This document shows positions 21,097 through 32,480 of a stretch of DNA of 64,000 nucleotides, one piece after another. The notes under the pieces were generated by a model. It searched no databases. It was not told the DNA's origin and worked only from the letters and a program-made list of their open reading frames with translations. The stretch is from Muscardinus avellanarius (lineage: Eukaryota > Chordata > Mammalia > Rodentia > Gliridae). The translations under genes were made by a program, and so were the position numbers. Positions within the stretch are counted from its first letter, which is position 1. Each line of letters opens with the position of its first letter. Where the stretch lies: NCBI GenBank assembly GCA_963383645.1, contig OY726564.1, positions 111,953,040 through 112,017,039 of the forward strand, written 5' to 3'.

Positions 21097-21540
21097 CCCT
21101 AGCCAGGCGTGGTGGTGCACGCTTGTAAACCCAGTCCTTGGGAGGCTGAGACGGGAGAATCACAGGTTCACAGCCAGCCTCAGCTACTTAGTAAGGACCT
21201 CTGCAACTTAGTGAGACTCTGTTTCAAAATAAATAATAAAAATAAATAGGACTGGGAAGCCGGGCATGGTGGCGCACGCTTGTCATCCCAGCATTTGGGA
21301 GGCTGAGAGAGGAGGATCTGGGTTTGAGGACAGCCTCAGCTACTTAGTGAGGCCCTCTGCAACTCAATGAGACCCTGTTTCAAAATAAAGAATAAAAAAT
21401 AGGGCTGGGGGTGTAGCTTGGAGGTAGCATGTCTCTGGGTTCCATCCCAGTATCGCAAAAAATATATATAAGGACTAGGGGTGCAGCTCGGAGATAGAAT
21501 GCTCCTGGGTTCAATCCCCAGTACTGGGGGGGGGGGGGGG
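21097..21540 (+). mobile_element. SINE inside SINE, then a G16 tract
   Basis: The host left half (21097-21257) is interrupted by a full type-A copy (21258-21462). The host right half resumes at about 21472 ('aggactaggggtgcagctcgg') and ends 'cagtact', followed by about 15 G at 21526-21540. Confidence 0.87.
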
Positions 21541-21547
21541 TCCCTCA

Positions 21548-21755
21548 GCTGAGCGTGGTGGCTCACACCTGTCAGTCACCCAGTACTTGGGAGGCTGGGA
21601 CAGAAGGATAGTAGGTCTGAGGACAGCAGGTCTGAGGACAGCCTCAGCAGTGTAAGAAGACTCTCAGGAATTTAGAGCAAGTCTGTCTCAAAATAAAAAG
21701 TAAAATAAAGTATAGCTCAGAGACGGACTACCTCTTGATTCCCAGCAACGCAAGA
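21548..21755 (+). mobile_element. Diverged B1-ID SINE
   Basis: It carries an internal duplication of 'agcaggtctgaggac'. The right half is degraded ('tatagctcagagacggactacctcttgattcccagc'). It borders the CpG island. Confidence 0.83.
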
Positions 21756-22157
21756 AAAAGAAAATCCCTAAAATTCCTAGTGCCGCGAACGCTGGCCTTA
21801 AAAACCACTCTCCAGGCAGCACCGAGATGTGTCAAGCAAGCGCAGTCCCCTTGCCACTGGCGCTGGGCGGCTGGCGTTTGGGTCCGTCTGCTAGAAACCG
21901 TCCAGTCGGCGAGAGGCCGCCGGCCCGGGGCTGGCCACCCGGCTCCGCGGGGCCGGGAGGGAGCGCGGCCCGCCCGGCTCGGGAACGTGGCGCGGCCGCC
22001 GCCCGAGCCCGCGCCCGGAGGCCGGTGCGGCCTGGGTCGGCCCGGCGGGGACCGCGGGCAGGTGGAGCGCGCGCAGCCCCGGGGCGGACCCCGGCCGACA
22101 GCCGCGCGGAGCCCCGCGCCCGCCCGCCGCCCGCCCGCCCGCCGCCCGCCGCCTCAC

Positions 22158-22300
22158 CTCCGCCGGCCGCGTCCCCGCCGCGATCGCGCCGCCGTCCCGC
22201 TCGCGCCGCCGCCGCCGCCGCCGCCGCCGGGCCGGGAGGGCGGGGAGGGCGGCAGGAGGGCGGGGCCACGCGGCAGGAAGCGGCGGGCGCGCGCGGGGGC
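22158..22300 (-). other. Putative non-coding first exon
   Basis: It ends at 22158 (splice donor). The 5' end is a guess just below the NRF1/GC-box cluster. It includes the (GGC)n tract. The gene is not identifiable from this piece. Confidence 0.45.
22205..22230 (-). repeat. (GCC)n tract in CpG island
   Basis: About eight GCC units on plus, GGC on minus, within the proposed first exon. CGG-type repeats in 5'UTRs are prone to length change. Confidence 0.9.
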
Positions 22301-22469
22301 GGGGCGGGCGCGCGCGCGGCGGGGTCCCGGGCGCGGCGTGCGCGCCCCCGAGCCGGAGGCGACGCTCGGCCCCGCGGCGGCAGCGCGCACGCGCACGCGC
22401 TCCCGGCCGGCCGCGGGGCCGCGCGGAGCTGACAGCCGCCGGGTGGAAGGATGGGCGCCGCGCTGGGAC

Positions 22470-22712
22470 CCGGCTGAGGCAGGAGGGTCGCAGGTTCGAG
22501 GCCAGCCTCCGCAATTTAGCGAGCTCCTCCGCAACGCAGTGAGACCCCGTTTCAAAGTAAAATAGTAAAAATAGGGCTGGAGGTGTAGTTCAGAGGTAGA
22601 ATGCCCCTGGACCACAGCACCACAACAATAAAACAAATAAATAAAAAGGGCTGGAGAGAGGGGGGATTGTATCTTGGAGGTAGAAGGACCCTAGCTTCAA
22701 TCCCCAGGACAA
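22470..22712 (+). mobile_element. SINE fused to the CpG island edge
   Basis: 5'-truncated: it begins 'ggctgaggcaggagggtcgcagg' directly after 'gccgcgctgggacccggc'. Several CpGs survive (ggttcgagg, ctccgcaacg), as expected if it shares the island's unmethylated state. A second right half follows at 22646-22712. Confidence 0.88.
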
Positions 22713-22785
22713 AAAGAGAGACAGACAGAGACAGAGACAGACAGAAACAGACACAGAGAGAGAGAGAATTAAAAAAAAAAAAAAA
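22713..22785 (+). repeat. (ACAGAG)n / (GA)n and poly-A
   Basis: Imperfect agacagacagag units after 'ccccaggac', then A(17). Confidence 0.85.
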
Positions 22786-22959
22786 AAGATGCCTGTGCCC
22801 GCCAGTCCCAGGTATGGACTGAAGGTCCTCAGTCCAGGGTGGACTGGAGCCCTGCCTGGCAGTTACTGGATTCCAAGGCGACTCCCTCTGGGGAGATTAT
22901 TTTCTTGCTCATAAACCTGATATTTCCACTCTTGATGCCCGCTAATCTTCAGGGAGGTG

Positions 22960-23110
22960 ACCTACTGGGCACTGAACCCGAGGGCCTTCTGCATCTGAGC
23001 TACGTCCTCAGGCCTTTTTTGTTTCTTATTTTGAAACAGCGTCTCGCTAAGTCGCCAAGGGTCCTGCTAAATCTCTGAGGGTTACAGGTGTGCCCCAGTC
23101 CGCCCGGCTG
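22960..23110 (-). mobile_element. Antisense SINE, shortened left half
   Basis: 'actgaacccgagggccttctgcatctgagc' then 'gtctcgctaagtcgcc ... gtgccccagtccgcccggc'. The 'cctcccaagtactgggat' part is missing. Confidence 0.8.
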
Positions 23111-23284
23111 ATGGCAACTCCTCCCCGTCCTTTCCAGGTGCCCGTGCTTAGGAAGGACTCCTTCCTTGGTTTCATTCTTGAGCCTCAGAAGAGAAGCAAG
23201 AGGAGCCGTTGCACAGGATGGATGGAAAGGCACCGGCACTACTGCGCTTTTAAGACAAGGTACAAGGGACCCTCGTTTGCACTT

Positions 23285-23464
23285 TGTTTGGGTACTGGGG
23301 GTCCCCCAGCCCTTTATTTTATTTTATTTTATTTTATTCTGAAACAAGGTCTTTCTAAATTGCTGGTCTTCTCATTAAGTTGCTAAGGCTGACCTCAAAG
23401 CTTTAATTCTCCTGTCTCAGCCTCTCAAGTAATGAGTCTAGAGACGAGCCACCGTGCATGGCTT
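23285..23464 (-). mobile_element. Antisense SINE, right half deleted
   Basis: 'ggtactgggggtcccccagccc' lacks the middle of the right half. A (TTTTA)n tract follows, then the left half. Confidence 0.82.
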
Positions 23465-23486
23465 CAGTATTCCTTCGATGATAATA

Positions 23487-23675
23487 ATAATAATGGCACA
23501 GGATGGTGGTGCATACCTGCAATACCAGCCTGGCGGAGACAGGAGGATCACAGGTTCAAGGCCAGCCTCAGCAGTTTAGCAAGCCCCTTTTTCAAAGTAA
23601 AAAATAAAATAGGGCTAGGGGTGTAGCTTGGAGTTAGCATGCCCCCGGGTTCTATCCCCAGTACCGAAAAGGAAA
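23487..23675 (+). mobile_element. B1-ID SINE, type A
   Basis: The left half is shortened around 'cctggcggagacagg'. The right half 'gggctaggggtgtagcttggagttagcatgcccccgggttc' is complete. Confidence 0.87.
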
Positions 23676-24215
23676 AGAATAACCATGGTCACCAATGGCT
23701 ATCGCCAGTTAGTTCTCCTGTTTAAGTGGGTCATGACAGCTAAGTCACGACGGTAGGTTCAATCAATGTGCCAGCTTGCAAGCAAGAAACAACAACTCTG
23801 TCCCCTGGCCACCTACCACACCTCTAATCCCCGGGGACTGTCCTGCAAACCTGATTTTTTCCTAACAGTAAAACCTTGATAAGAGCCAAGTCAGAAAGAA
23901 ACTAAGTAAGACAGCAAAGGTGATCCGGTGCAAACTCACCCCGACCGCGTGGGGGAGGGCCAAGCAGAGTCAGAGAGTTACTAAAGCATCTTCATAGAGC
24001 GGGTGCCGCTCACCCCCGCCCCCACCCCCACCCCGCCACTGTGGCTTCCGTTGGATTAAGTGGACCGAGCAGCCCTGGGCAAGGAGAGGAGCAAAGCTCT
24101 CACTTGGGGGAAAGGTGTTCCAAACGATTCTAGCATGGCTTAGAACGTGACGGAGACTGGTGGCCACATCCAGATCTAACACACGCGTTTGGCCTGCACG
24201 ATACTTTTAAAAATA
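23676..24215. other. Non-repeat stretch
   Basis: It includes a C-rich patch near 24013-24037. No exon recognised. Confidence 0.4.
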
Positions 24216-24219
24216 AAAA

Positions 24220-24692
24220 CCCCGCCGGGCGTGGTGGGCACGCTTGTAATCCCCGCGCTTGGGAGGCGGAGACAGGAGGATCGCGCAGGTTCGAAGCCAG
24301 CCGCGCGTGCTGGCTTAGGAGACCCTGTTTCCAAAAATAAAAAAGGTATAAAATAGGTCTGGGAGTGTAGCCCGGAGGTAGAAGGGCTTCCAGGAACCCC
24401 AGTACCACCAAAAAAAAAGAGGCCTGGGTGTATAGGTTGGAGGTAAAATGCCTCTGGGTTCCATCTCCAGTACCAGTTTTAAAAAAACGAAAGCCAGGTG
24501 TGATGGCGCACGCTTGTAATCCCTGCACTTGGGAGGCGGAGACAGGAGGATCCGGCAGGTTCGAAGCCAGCCTCGCTGGCTTAAGAGACCCTGTTTCCAA
24601 ATTAAATAAATATAAAATAGTTCTGGGAGTGTAGCCCGGAGGTAGAAGTGTTTCCAGGAACCCCAGTACCACCAAAAAAAAAAAAAAAAGAG
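24220..24692 (+). mobile_element. Two type-B SINEs around a type-A right half
   Basis: Type B at 24221-24419, a lone type-A right half at 24420-24475 ('ggcctgggtgtataggttggaggtaaaatgcctctgg'), and type B again at 24492-24690. Both B copies carry 'cgcaggttcgaagccagcc' or a close variant. Confidence 0.9.
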
Positions 24693-25374
24693 TGAAAATG
24701 GGGGTGTCCATCATCACAGCAGCTGCGATCAGACAAGACGTCATCCATCCTGCCGGCGCATCCTCTCTCCCTGTCTTTCTTACACTATTTTGTTTTACTG
24801 ACTTAGCTCTGTCACTCCCAATCTATAAGAGCATAATATCCCCAATCTGAAAAGTTAAACATTGAACAGTTATAGAAAAGCTGAAATCATGGCATTGGAG
24901 GGCGCGGAATATCATATTGCTTTTGTGACGGGCATTGCTCGTTGACTCCCGAGCGCGGCTCCTCTCCTCTGCTGTCAAGGATCAGGGTGGGATTAGACAC
25001 ACCTGCAGTCCCGGGCGTGGGCCTGTTGTCCAGCAGGCGCCTGCCTGGCAGTGTTCAGGACAGCACTGACACTGGGCTGACCTGCTGCTGTCAGGTGGAA
25101 GGCCAGGTTTCCTGTTTGTTGGAAAATGAAAAGCGCTCTTTCTCAGTGGCTGGCGTGCTGGGTGAGTGAGTCCTGCAGCTCTTCTGTTACCACGAGGGAA
25201 GCGGCCTGACACGACCAGATCATGATGAAAGAACGCACAGCAGCTCCAAGCCTTCCTCTGCGTTCAGGACCTGCGCGGAACCACTGCAATGCCTTGACTG
25301 CTTAAGTTTGAATTTAGCTTTTGATTATTTGTAGGCAAAGTCAGACTTTTCTTCCTTTTTTTTTCCTTTCTTCC

Positions 25375-25376
<2 letters not shown>
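24693..25376. other. Non-repeat stretch
   Basis: Frames on both strands (about 75 codons, 24942-25212) overlap each other. Neither has a recognised domain. Confidence 0.4.
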
Positions 25377-25427
<51 letters not shown>

Positions 25428-25482
25428 GCATTAAACCCAGGGGCATTCTACCTCTGAGCTACACCACCAGCCCAATTTTATA

Positions 25483-25528
<46 letters not shown>

Positions 25529-25857
25529 GGGTTTCCTGGAAGCCCTTCTACCTCTGGGCTACACTCCCAGACCTATTTTATATATTTATTTCGAAACAGG
25601 GTCTCTTAAGCCAGTGCGGCTGGCTTCAAACCTGCGCAATCCTCCTGTCTCCGCCTCCCAAGCGCGGGGATTACAGGTGTGCGCCACCACACCCGGCTTC
25701 CTATGTTAATAATTTTTTTTTTAATTTGAAACAGAATCTCACTAAGTTGCAGAAGGCCTTGCTATAAATTACTGAGGCTGACTGTGAACCTATAATCCTC
25801 CTGTCTCAGCCTGCCAAGTACGGGTATTGCAAGCATACACCACCGTGCCTGGCTTAA
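25377..25857 (-). mobile_element. Type-A SINE interrupted by a type-B SINE, with two (TG)n tracts
   Basis: (TG)22 at 25377-25420 and an antisense type-A right half (25425-25474). Then come (TG)20 at 25484-25524 and a complete antisense type-B copy (25525-25700). The type-A left half resumes at about 25722 ('ttgaaacagaatctcactaagttgc') and ends at 25857. Confidence 0.9.
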
Positions 25858-26234
25858 ATTTTCTGATGCATGTTTAAGAAGAACTATAATTGTATTATAT
25901 GATTCTCCCAAGGATATATTACCAATGGGATGGCTCGGTAACACCTATTTGGTTAGGTTTCAGAGGGTCTTGAACTTGACTACCCCAAAAAAATTCTTCC
26001 CTGGCCAGATTACCTGATGTCTGAGAACCCGTGACTATACTTCTGCTTTGAGTTAAATTCTGTGCCCTATTTAAATTAGCCTTTACAGAGAAAGAGCACT
26101 TTATGACTCTAATCAGTAATGTTCTATAAATGAGCTTATCATATGGCGTCCACACCACAAAAGGAGGAGGAAAAAGAGGAGGAAGAGGAGGAGGAGAGGA
26201 AAAGCTCTGGGTTTTGTTTCGGGGTGCTTATGAA
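25858..26234. other. Non-repeat stretch ending in (GGA)n
   Basis: 26160-26200 is AGGAGG-rich. The remainder is unrecognised. Confidence 0.4.
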
Positions 26235-26239
26235 GAAGA

Positions 26240-26420
26240 GGTACTAGGGATGAAACCCAGGGGCATCTACCTCTGAGCTACACCCCCAGCCCTATTTTAT
26301 CCTTTTATTTTCAAACAGGATCTCACTAAGTTGCAGAGGCTAGCCACCAACCTGAGATCCTCCTGTCTCAGCCTCCCAAGTACTAGTATTACAAGCATGT
26401 GCAGCCATGCCTGGCTTCTG
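26240..26420 (-). mobile_element. B1-ID SINE, antisense, type A
   Basis: 'gatgaaacccaggggcatctacctctgagctacacccccagccc' (seen with one base lost) then the left half. Confidence 0.9.
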
Positions 26421-26932
26421 TTTTTTATAACAAAGCCCTCCGTCAAAAAGGGATCCAGCCTCTGAGTGGATGTGGCGTCAGTCTCCTACCAGGGTTCCTC
26501 CTGATGCGTCCTCTCTTCAGCCTTCCCAGACAGAGGTTCAGCAGTACACCACAAATTCCTTTGAAGGACTTGCCACAGGCCTCGTAAATTTTAGGTTTGG
26601 GACCTTCTTATAGGAAGTATTTATATCTTATAAGAAGTATTTTTTAAATATATATATATGTGTGTGTGTGTGTGTTTCAGAAAAGCAACTTCAAAAATTA
26701 CACAGTAAAGGGAGGAAAATGAGCACTTTCCTCTTCTGAGCTGAGGGAATCGCACACGCTCTCCCTCCACCCTGACCCTCCCTTAGTCCCTCTCCCTTAA
26801 CCACAAAGAAAGAAAATAAGAGCTTTCACTCTGCATAAAGATTTCTAAGTTCTATGACAGTCTATTTAAACATAAGTGATAATTATTAAATGACAAACAT
26901 TACTGCTTTAGAATGCGTTTAAATTATGCCCA
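26421..26932. other. Non-repeat stretch
   Basis: It includes a short (AT)n(TG)n near 26647-26675. No exon recognised. Confidence 0.4.
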
Positions 26933-27136
26933 AAGCCGGGCGTGGTGGGCACGCTTGTCATTCCCGCACTTGGGAGGCGGAGACAGGAGGATCGCGCAGG
27001 TTCGAAGCCAGTTGCGCGCGCTGGATTAGGAGACCCTGTTTCCAAATAAAAAGTATAAAATAGGTTTGGGAGCGTAGCCCAGAGGTAGAAGGGTTTCCAG
27101 GAACCCACTACAACCCAAAAAAAAAAAAAAAAAATG
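26933..27136 (+). mobile_element. B1-ID SINE, type B
   Basis: Full length, 'cgcaggttcgaagccagttgcgcgcgctgg', right half 'tttgggagcgtagcccagaggtagaagggtttccagg'. An 8-bp direct repeat, atgcccaa, flanks it (26925-26932 and 27134-27141). Confidence 0.92.
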
Positions 27137-27141
27137 CCCAA

Positions 27142-27540
27142 AGACTTGTCTAACACTTCTATTTCAGAAAGATTCTTACTATTCTTTAATTCTTTGATTT
27201 GATGCCAATAACAGTCTCTGTGAGAAATTGTTAGTTTATGATTTGTCTATCTGTATTCATCATTGATCATTATTTCGAACTTCCTATCCCAAATCTAGGT
27301 TTTAAGGTTATTTTTAATATAACTATATACTGTAATTTTTATTCAAAATATCTTATTTCATAAAGCAGGTGATAGAATAAATGGATATTCATCGGGTTAT
27401 CCTCTATACCTTTTCTCTGTTTTAAATTATGTCATCATTTTTCATCGACTACCACCATCAATTTATAACTTTGAATACATACCCTTCAATCTTTCTTTTA
27501 TAGAATTTGTATCTCTCTCTACTGCGCCACCACAAGACCT
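27142..27540. other. AT-rich non-repeat stretch
   Basis: Nothing recognised. Confidence 0.45.
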
Positions 27541-27544
27541 GATG

Positions 27545-27762
27545 GAAGGGCTCAGTGGCGCGCACTTGTAATCCCCGTACTTGGGAGGCTGAGACAGGAG
27601 GATCGCAGGTTCGCAGCCAGCCTCAGCTACTCAGTGAGGCCCTCTGCAACTTAGTGAGACCCTGTTTCAAATAAAGAATAAAAATAGGGTTGGAGGTGTA
27701 TCTCAGAGGTAGAATACCCCTGGGTTCAATCCCCAGTACTGCAAAAAAAAAAAAAAAAAAAG
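27545..27762 (+). mobile_element. B1-ID SINE, type A
   Basis: Full length with A(19) tail; right half 'gtgtatctcagaggtagaatacccctgggttcaatccccag'. Confidence 0.92.
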
Positions 27763-27800
27763 ACCTAGTAGATATTTTTATAATTCCTGTAATAGTTTCA

Positions 27801-27804
<4 letters not shown>

Positions 27805-27841
<37 letters not shown>

Positions 27842-28285
27842 GAAGCTTGAACCCAGGGACACTTTACCTCTGAACTATACCCCAGCCCTATTTAATTTTT
27901 TAATTGTCTCCCTAAGTTGTGGAGGGCGTCACTAAATTACTGAGGCTGGGCTGGCTGTGAACCTGGGATCCTCCTGTCTCAGCCTCCCAAGGACTGAGAT
28001 TACAGGCACGCACAGCACATACAGCACTTTCTTATATTCTAAATATTTTTCATGCTGACTATATTTCTCCATCCTGAGCTCACTGAACACAACCCTTGAC
28101 TTTTTAAAATTTAACACATACTATGCAAGTGCTCTACCCTGTGCTACATCCCCAGCCCTTTTAATTGTTTTTATTTATTGGGAGACAGTCTCATTAAGTT
28201 GCCCAGGCTGGCCTCAAACTTGTAATCCTCCTGCCTCAGCTTCCCAAGTAGCTGAGATTGCAGGCACAGGCCACTCTGCCAAGTT
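27805..28285 (-). mobile_element. (TG)n plus two antisense SINEs
   Basis: (TG)16 at 27805-27837 precedes antisense copy 1 (27838-28018). Copy 2 (28110-28285) is older. Its ID part keeps 'actatgcaagtgctctaccctgtgctacatccccagccc', i.e. the canonical ID middle that the abundant SINE lacks. Confidence 0.85.
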
Positions 28286-28387
28286 TGTGTCTTTTTTTCC
28301 TAGTACCTAGGCATTCGTAAGTGTTTATTGTATAGATGATAAAATTAATAAATGATTGCCTTCACAAATCTGTTAGAAATTACTGAG

Positions 28388-28580
28388 AGCCAGGCATGGT
28401 GACAAATGTCTATAATCCCGGTCCTGGGAAGGCTGAGACAGGTTCGCAGTCAGCCCCATAAACCTAGCCCTATTTCAAAATTAAAAAAAAAAAAAAGTTA
28501 AATAGGGCTGGGGGTGCAACTCGGAGGTAGAATGCCCCTGGGTTCAATCCCCAGTGAAAGAAAGAAAGAAAAGAAGGGGG
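28388..28580 (+). mobile_element. B1-ID SINE, type A, (GAAA)n tail
   Basis: The left half is shortened after 'ggctgagacagg'. The right half is intact, followed by gaaagaaagaaag. Confidence 0.88.
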
Positions 28581-28920
28581 GAGGAGTTACTGAGATACTT
28601 TCAGTCAAACAGAGATCTTAAATAATATAACAAATTACTGAGTTTTCTGATACTTGGCCATGAATTAGTCTTTCTTTGGTTGCAAGGGACAGAAATGTTC
28701 TCCATGTACAGAAAGCAAACATTTAAGAAATTAAATCAATAATACAATTAAGAATTAAATAATTCTAACTTACTTATAATCAATATTGAAGCCAAGCGTT
28801 TTTTAAAAGAAATATATTTAAGTCTCCTGACTGCGTACCTCAATATCCATTTTCTCCTTCCACTTTAGTAACAGAACCCCAAATTTATTCAAGACACAAA
28901 TTTATTCAAAGCACACAGAT
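28581..28920. other. AT-rich non-repeat stretch
   Basis: Nothing recognised. Confidence 0.45.
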
Positions 28921-28921
28921 A

Positions 28922-29135
28922 AGCTGGGCATGGTGTCGCACGCTTATCATCCCAGCATTCGGGAGGCTGAGACCGGAGGATCGCAGTTTGCAGACAGCCT
29001 CAGCTACTTAGTGAGGCCCTCTGCAACTCAGTGAGACCCTGTTTCAAAATAAAGAATAAAAAATAGGGCTGGGGGTGTACCTCGGAGGTCGAATGCCCCT
29101 GGGTTCCATCCCCACTACTGCAAAAAAAAAAAAGT
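28922..29135 (+). mobile_element. B1-ID SINE, type A
   Basis: Full length. A 10-bp direct repeat, cacagataag/cacagataaa, flanks it (28914-28923 and about 29138-29147). Confidence 0.92.
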
Positions 29136-29207
29136 ACACAGATAAAAGATTATAATTCCTTGCCTCCCTTGCAGCCATGTAGTCTTGCAAATAAGAAGTA
29201 ACTGGGA

Positions 29208-29600
29208 TGCCAGGTATGGTGGCACACACCTTCAGTCCCAGTTCAAGAGGATCCCAGGTTCGAGACCAGCCTCAGAATTTACTGAGTCTCTCAGCAACCT
29301 AGTGAGACCTGTTTCAAAAAAAAAAAAAATGTAAAGGACTAGGTGTATAGCTCAGAGGTAGAACACCCCTGGGTTCAATCCCCAGTATATAAAAAAATAG
29401 GTAACTGGGAAATTTCCTTCAAAGAGAGGGACTGGAGCCAGGTATGGGAGTATAGTTTTTGGGAGGCTGAGAAAGAAGGATCACGAGTTGAAGGCCAAGC
29501 TCAGCAACTTAGCAAGACCCTGTTTCAAAATAAAAATAAATAAGAAAAAAGAGTATAGCTTGGAGGTTGAATGCTCCTGGACTTACTACCTAGTACAAGA
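29208..29600 (+). mobile_element. Two sense SINEs
   Basis: 29208-29393 has an internal gap ('cagtcccagttcaagaggatccc'). 29433-29600 is more diverged and has a truncated right half. Confidence 0.85.
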
Positions 29601-30050
29601 GAGACAGAGAGACTGGGCTTTTTTTTTTTTCTCCCTTTCTTCCTTCCTACTTTCTAGAACATAGATGTGATGGGTGAATCTAACAACCATCCTGAACAAG
29701 GGGTCAGGGCCACTCGGGAGCGGTGGACAGGTGAACTGGAAGTTTAGGTCCTTGTGGTTCCTCTATCCCACCCAAAATGCCAACTTCCAAACTTTTTTTA
29801 TGGAGAATGAAACCTTCAATATTCAGTCCATAATTACTTGTTATTGGGGGTTTTCTCACTGCAGCTGAACTTAAATATAACTACTACTTTCACCCTAATC
29901 CTTATCTTAGAATCAGGTTTCTTCCATATTTTGCCTGATTTGGGAATACTTAAATTTTTACTATATAATTACTTCAAAATTGAAATTCTTCATTTGGATC
30001 CATTATATCTAGAAAGATAGCTGATATAGGAAAATCTGATGAGAAATTAG
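29601..30050. other. Non-repeat stretch
   Basis: It starts with a T-rich tract. No exon recognised. Confidence 0.4.
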
Positions 30051-30054
30051 TAAT

Positions 30055-30244
30055 TAGCCCGCTGTGGTGGTGCACACTTGTGTTCCCAGTACTCGGGAGG
30101 CTGAGACAGGAGGATGGAAGGTTCACAGCCAGCCTCGGCTACTTAGTGAAACCCTGCTTCAAAATAAAGAATAAAAATAGGGCTGGGGTGTACCTTGGAG
30201 GTAGACTACCCCCAGTATCTCACACACATACACACACACACACA

Positions 30245-30284
<40 letters not shown>
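30055..30284 (+). mobile_element. Sense SINE with long (CA)n tail
   Basis: The right half ends 'gactacccccagtatct' without gggttcaatcc and passes straight into (CA)n with a cgcg interruption (30221-30284). Confidence 0.88.
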
Positions 30285-30286
<2 letters not shown>

Positions 30287-30341
30287 GAGAAGTAAATATT
30301 TTGTGTTACCAACCGTGACTAATTTTTTTTTAAGTCTAGTA

Positions 30342-30510
30342 TTGGCTGAGCATGGTGGCACAGGCCTGTTATTCTAGTACTTGGGATGTTGAGACAGGAG
30401 GACTGCAAGATTGAGGCCATCCTGGGCAATGTACACAATCCTGTCTCAAAAATTCAAAAACTAAAAAGGGCTGGGGATATAGTGTTAAAGCACCCTTCAT
30501 ACCACACACG
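30342..30510 (+). mobile_element. Diverged sense SINE
   Basis: 'ggctgagcatggtggcacaggcctg ... gatgttgagacaggaggac'. The right half is reduced to 'gggctggggatatagtgttaaagcaccc', the canonical-ID style. Confidence 0.78.
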
Positions 30511-31078
30511 CACAAAAAAAACCCAAAAGCTATTTTGGTTGGTAATCTTTTTACTAAAAGTATACTACATTTTCCCCTGCCTTAAAGGGACTGAACTTCT
30601 TGAATTTCTTCATTTCAAATTTTCATTTATTTCTTCCATAAAGTTTGAGCATATCTCACCAATTTCAAGATCCTGATATCGTGATATGCAAATGAAACCA
30701 GTACAGATTTTGTACTTTTTTTTAATCTCACAAATTTGAAACTACAATGCTCCTTCCCCAAGACTTGTATCTGCAAGTTCAAAAAAGTTTCCACCTACTG
30801 CACAGTGGAAAATCTGTTTCACTGCATTGAGCTAATAATGTGACTTAGGAGATACAGTCAAAACACAACTGCTCTCTTGAAATTACCTCAGTGGGGTGAA
30901 TATTTTTTTTCTGCCACAAAAGTGAAAATTCTTGCAGGTCTGATGATTTTTCTGCTTAGTTGTAGAAAATAGAAAGTCTTACATATCTTCTGTTTTTAAA
31001 TCATGAATATTCAGGTTCAATTTGATATTTATAAATCTTTAGAGAAAATAAATGTGGTCAGTTTTTCATTTTTTTTTT
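30511..31078. other. Non-repeat stretch
   Basis: AT-rich, unrecognised. Confidence 0.45.
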
Positions 31079-31084
31079 CTGGGG

Positions 31085-31388
31085 TAGGGTGCTGAGCATT
31101 GACCCCAAGAGCATTCTACCTTGAAGCTACATCTCCTGCCCTTTTTATTTTATTTATTTTATTTTATTTTATTGTGTTTGTGTGTGGCACTCGGGGTGGA
31201 AACCAGGGGCTTTTCTACCTCCAGGCTTTACTCCCAGGCCTATTTTATACTTTATTTGGAAGCAGGGTCTCACTAAGTAGCTGAGAGCCTCACTAAGTAG
31301 CTGAGGCTGGCTTTGAACCTGTGCGATACTCCTGTCTCAGCCTCCCAAGTGCTGGGATTACAAGTGTGTAACACCATGACTGGCCCTT
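31085..31388 (-). mobile_element. Nested antisense SINE pair
   Basis: An antisense right half (31090-31142), a (TTTTA)n/TG stretch, then a complete copy (31185-31386) with a duplicated 'agagcctcactaagtagctga' segment. Confidence 0.83.
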
Positions 31389-31433
31389 TTTATTTTTTAT
31401 AAAATAAAAATTTTTTTAAAGGGCTGGGGAAAA

Positions 31434-31705
31434 ACCGGGTGTGATGGTGCACATCTGTAATCCAGTATTTGGGAGGCTGAGATGGGAGGATCACAGGCCC
31501 AGCCTCAGCTACCTAGTGAGGCCCTCTGCAGCTTAGTGAGATTCTATTTCAAAATAAAGAATAAAAAATAGGGCTGGGGGTGTAGCTTGGAGGTAGAATG
31601 CCCCTGGGTTCCATCCTCAACACCACACAAAAAGGGGCTGGGGGTATAGCTCAGAGGTAGAATGACCCAGAGTTCGATCCCTAGTACCTGGTACCACCAA
31701 AGGTG
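31434..31705 (+). mobile_element. Sense SINE plus extra right half
   Basis: A full type-A copy (31434-31628), then a lone right half (31633-31700). Both right halves have a good GGTTC/AGTTCGATCC B box. Confidence 0.88.
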
Positions 31706-31734
31706 GGGGGGGGGAGAATATGAATGAATGCAAC

Positions 31735-31800
31735 AGAGTCTTCCTCCTCAAACCTGTGATCCTCCCGTCTCAGCCTCCCGATTACTGGGATTACTGGTGC
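31735..31800 (-). mobile_element. Antisense left-half fragment
   Basis: 'ctcaaacctgtgatcctcccgtctcagcctcccgattactgggattac'. Confidence 0.75.
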
Positions 31801-32057
31801 CCTTTAGAGAAAAGAAATGTGGCAGCCTTTGCTTTCTTCTCAAGTTCTCCCCTACTTTGTGACTGCCTTTATTTGGCTGGGTGGGAACAGAGAGAGGGAA
31901 GATGGAGAGGGAGCCAGAAGGTCTTCACTGACTGCACTGTGATGGCCTGGCTTTGCTCTCTCTGAGTTAAACACATCTTTTGACTCTCCTGTGGCCACTT
32001 TGCAAGTTCCTGGGAGGCTCAAGCGATTGGCCACTCTCACACTACAGCTCTTTCACC

Positions 32058-32480
<423 letters not shown>

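Larger units (their letters stand above)
21830..22470 (-). promoter_or_regulatory. CpG island promoter, likely first exon of a leftward gene
   Basis: About 640 bp of very GC- and CpG-rich DNA, unlike anything else in the window, squeezed between SINEs. It contains GC boxes (gggggcggggcgggc near 22305; gggcggggagggcgg near 22237) and two overlapping NRF1 motifs (gcgcacgcgc at 22385-22394 and 22391-22400). There is no TATA box at a usual distance. On the minus strand a strong donor GAG|GTGAGG puts an exon end at 22158. A weaker plus-strand donor (CAG|GTGGAG near 22061) exists, so two-way transcription is possible. No ATG with good context can be fixed, so the first exon is probably untranslated. 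Long open frames here are a by-product of GC richness. Confidence 0.75.

Noticed and set aside
21735..22565. 276-codon frame and three overlapping long frames on both strands
   Set aside because: They lie in the CpG island, where stop codons are rare by composition. The peptide is Arg/Pro/Ala-rich in every frame, and the ends run into SINE sequence.
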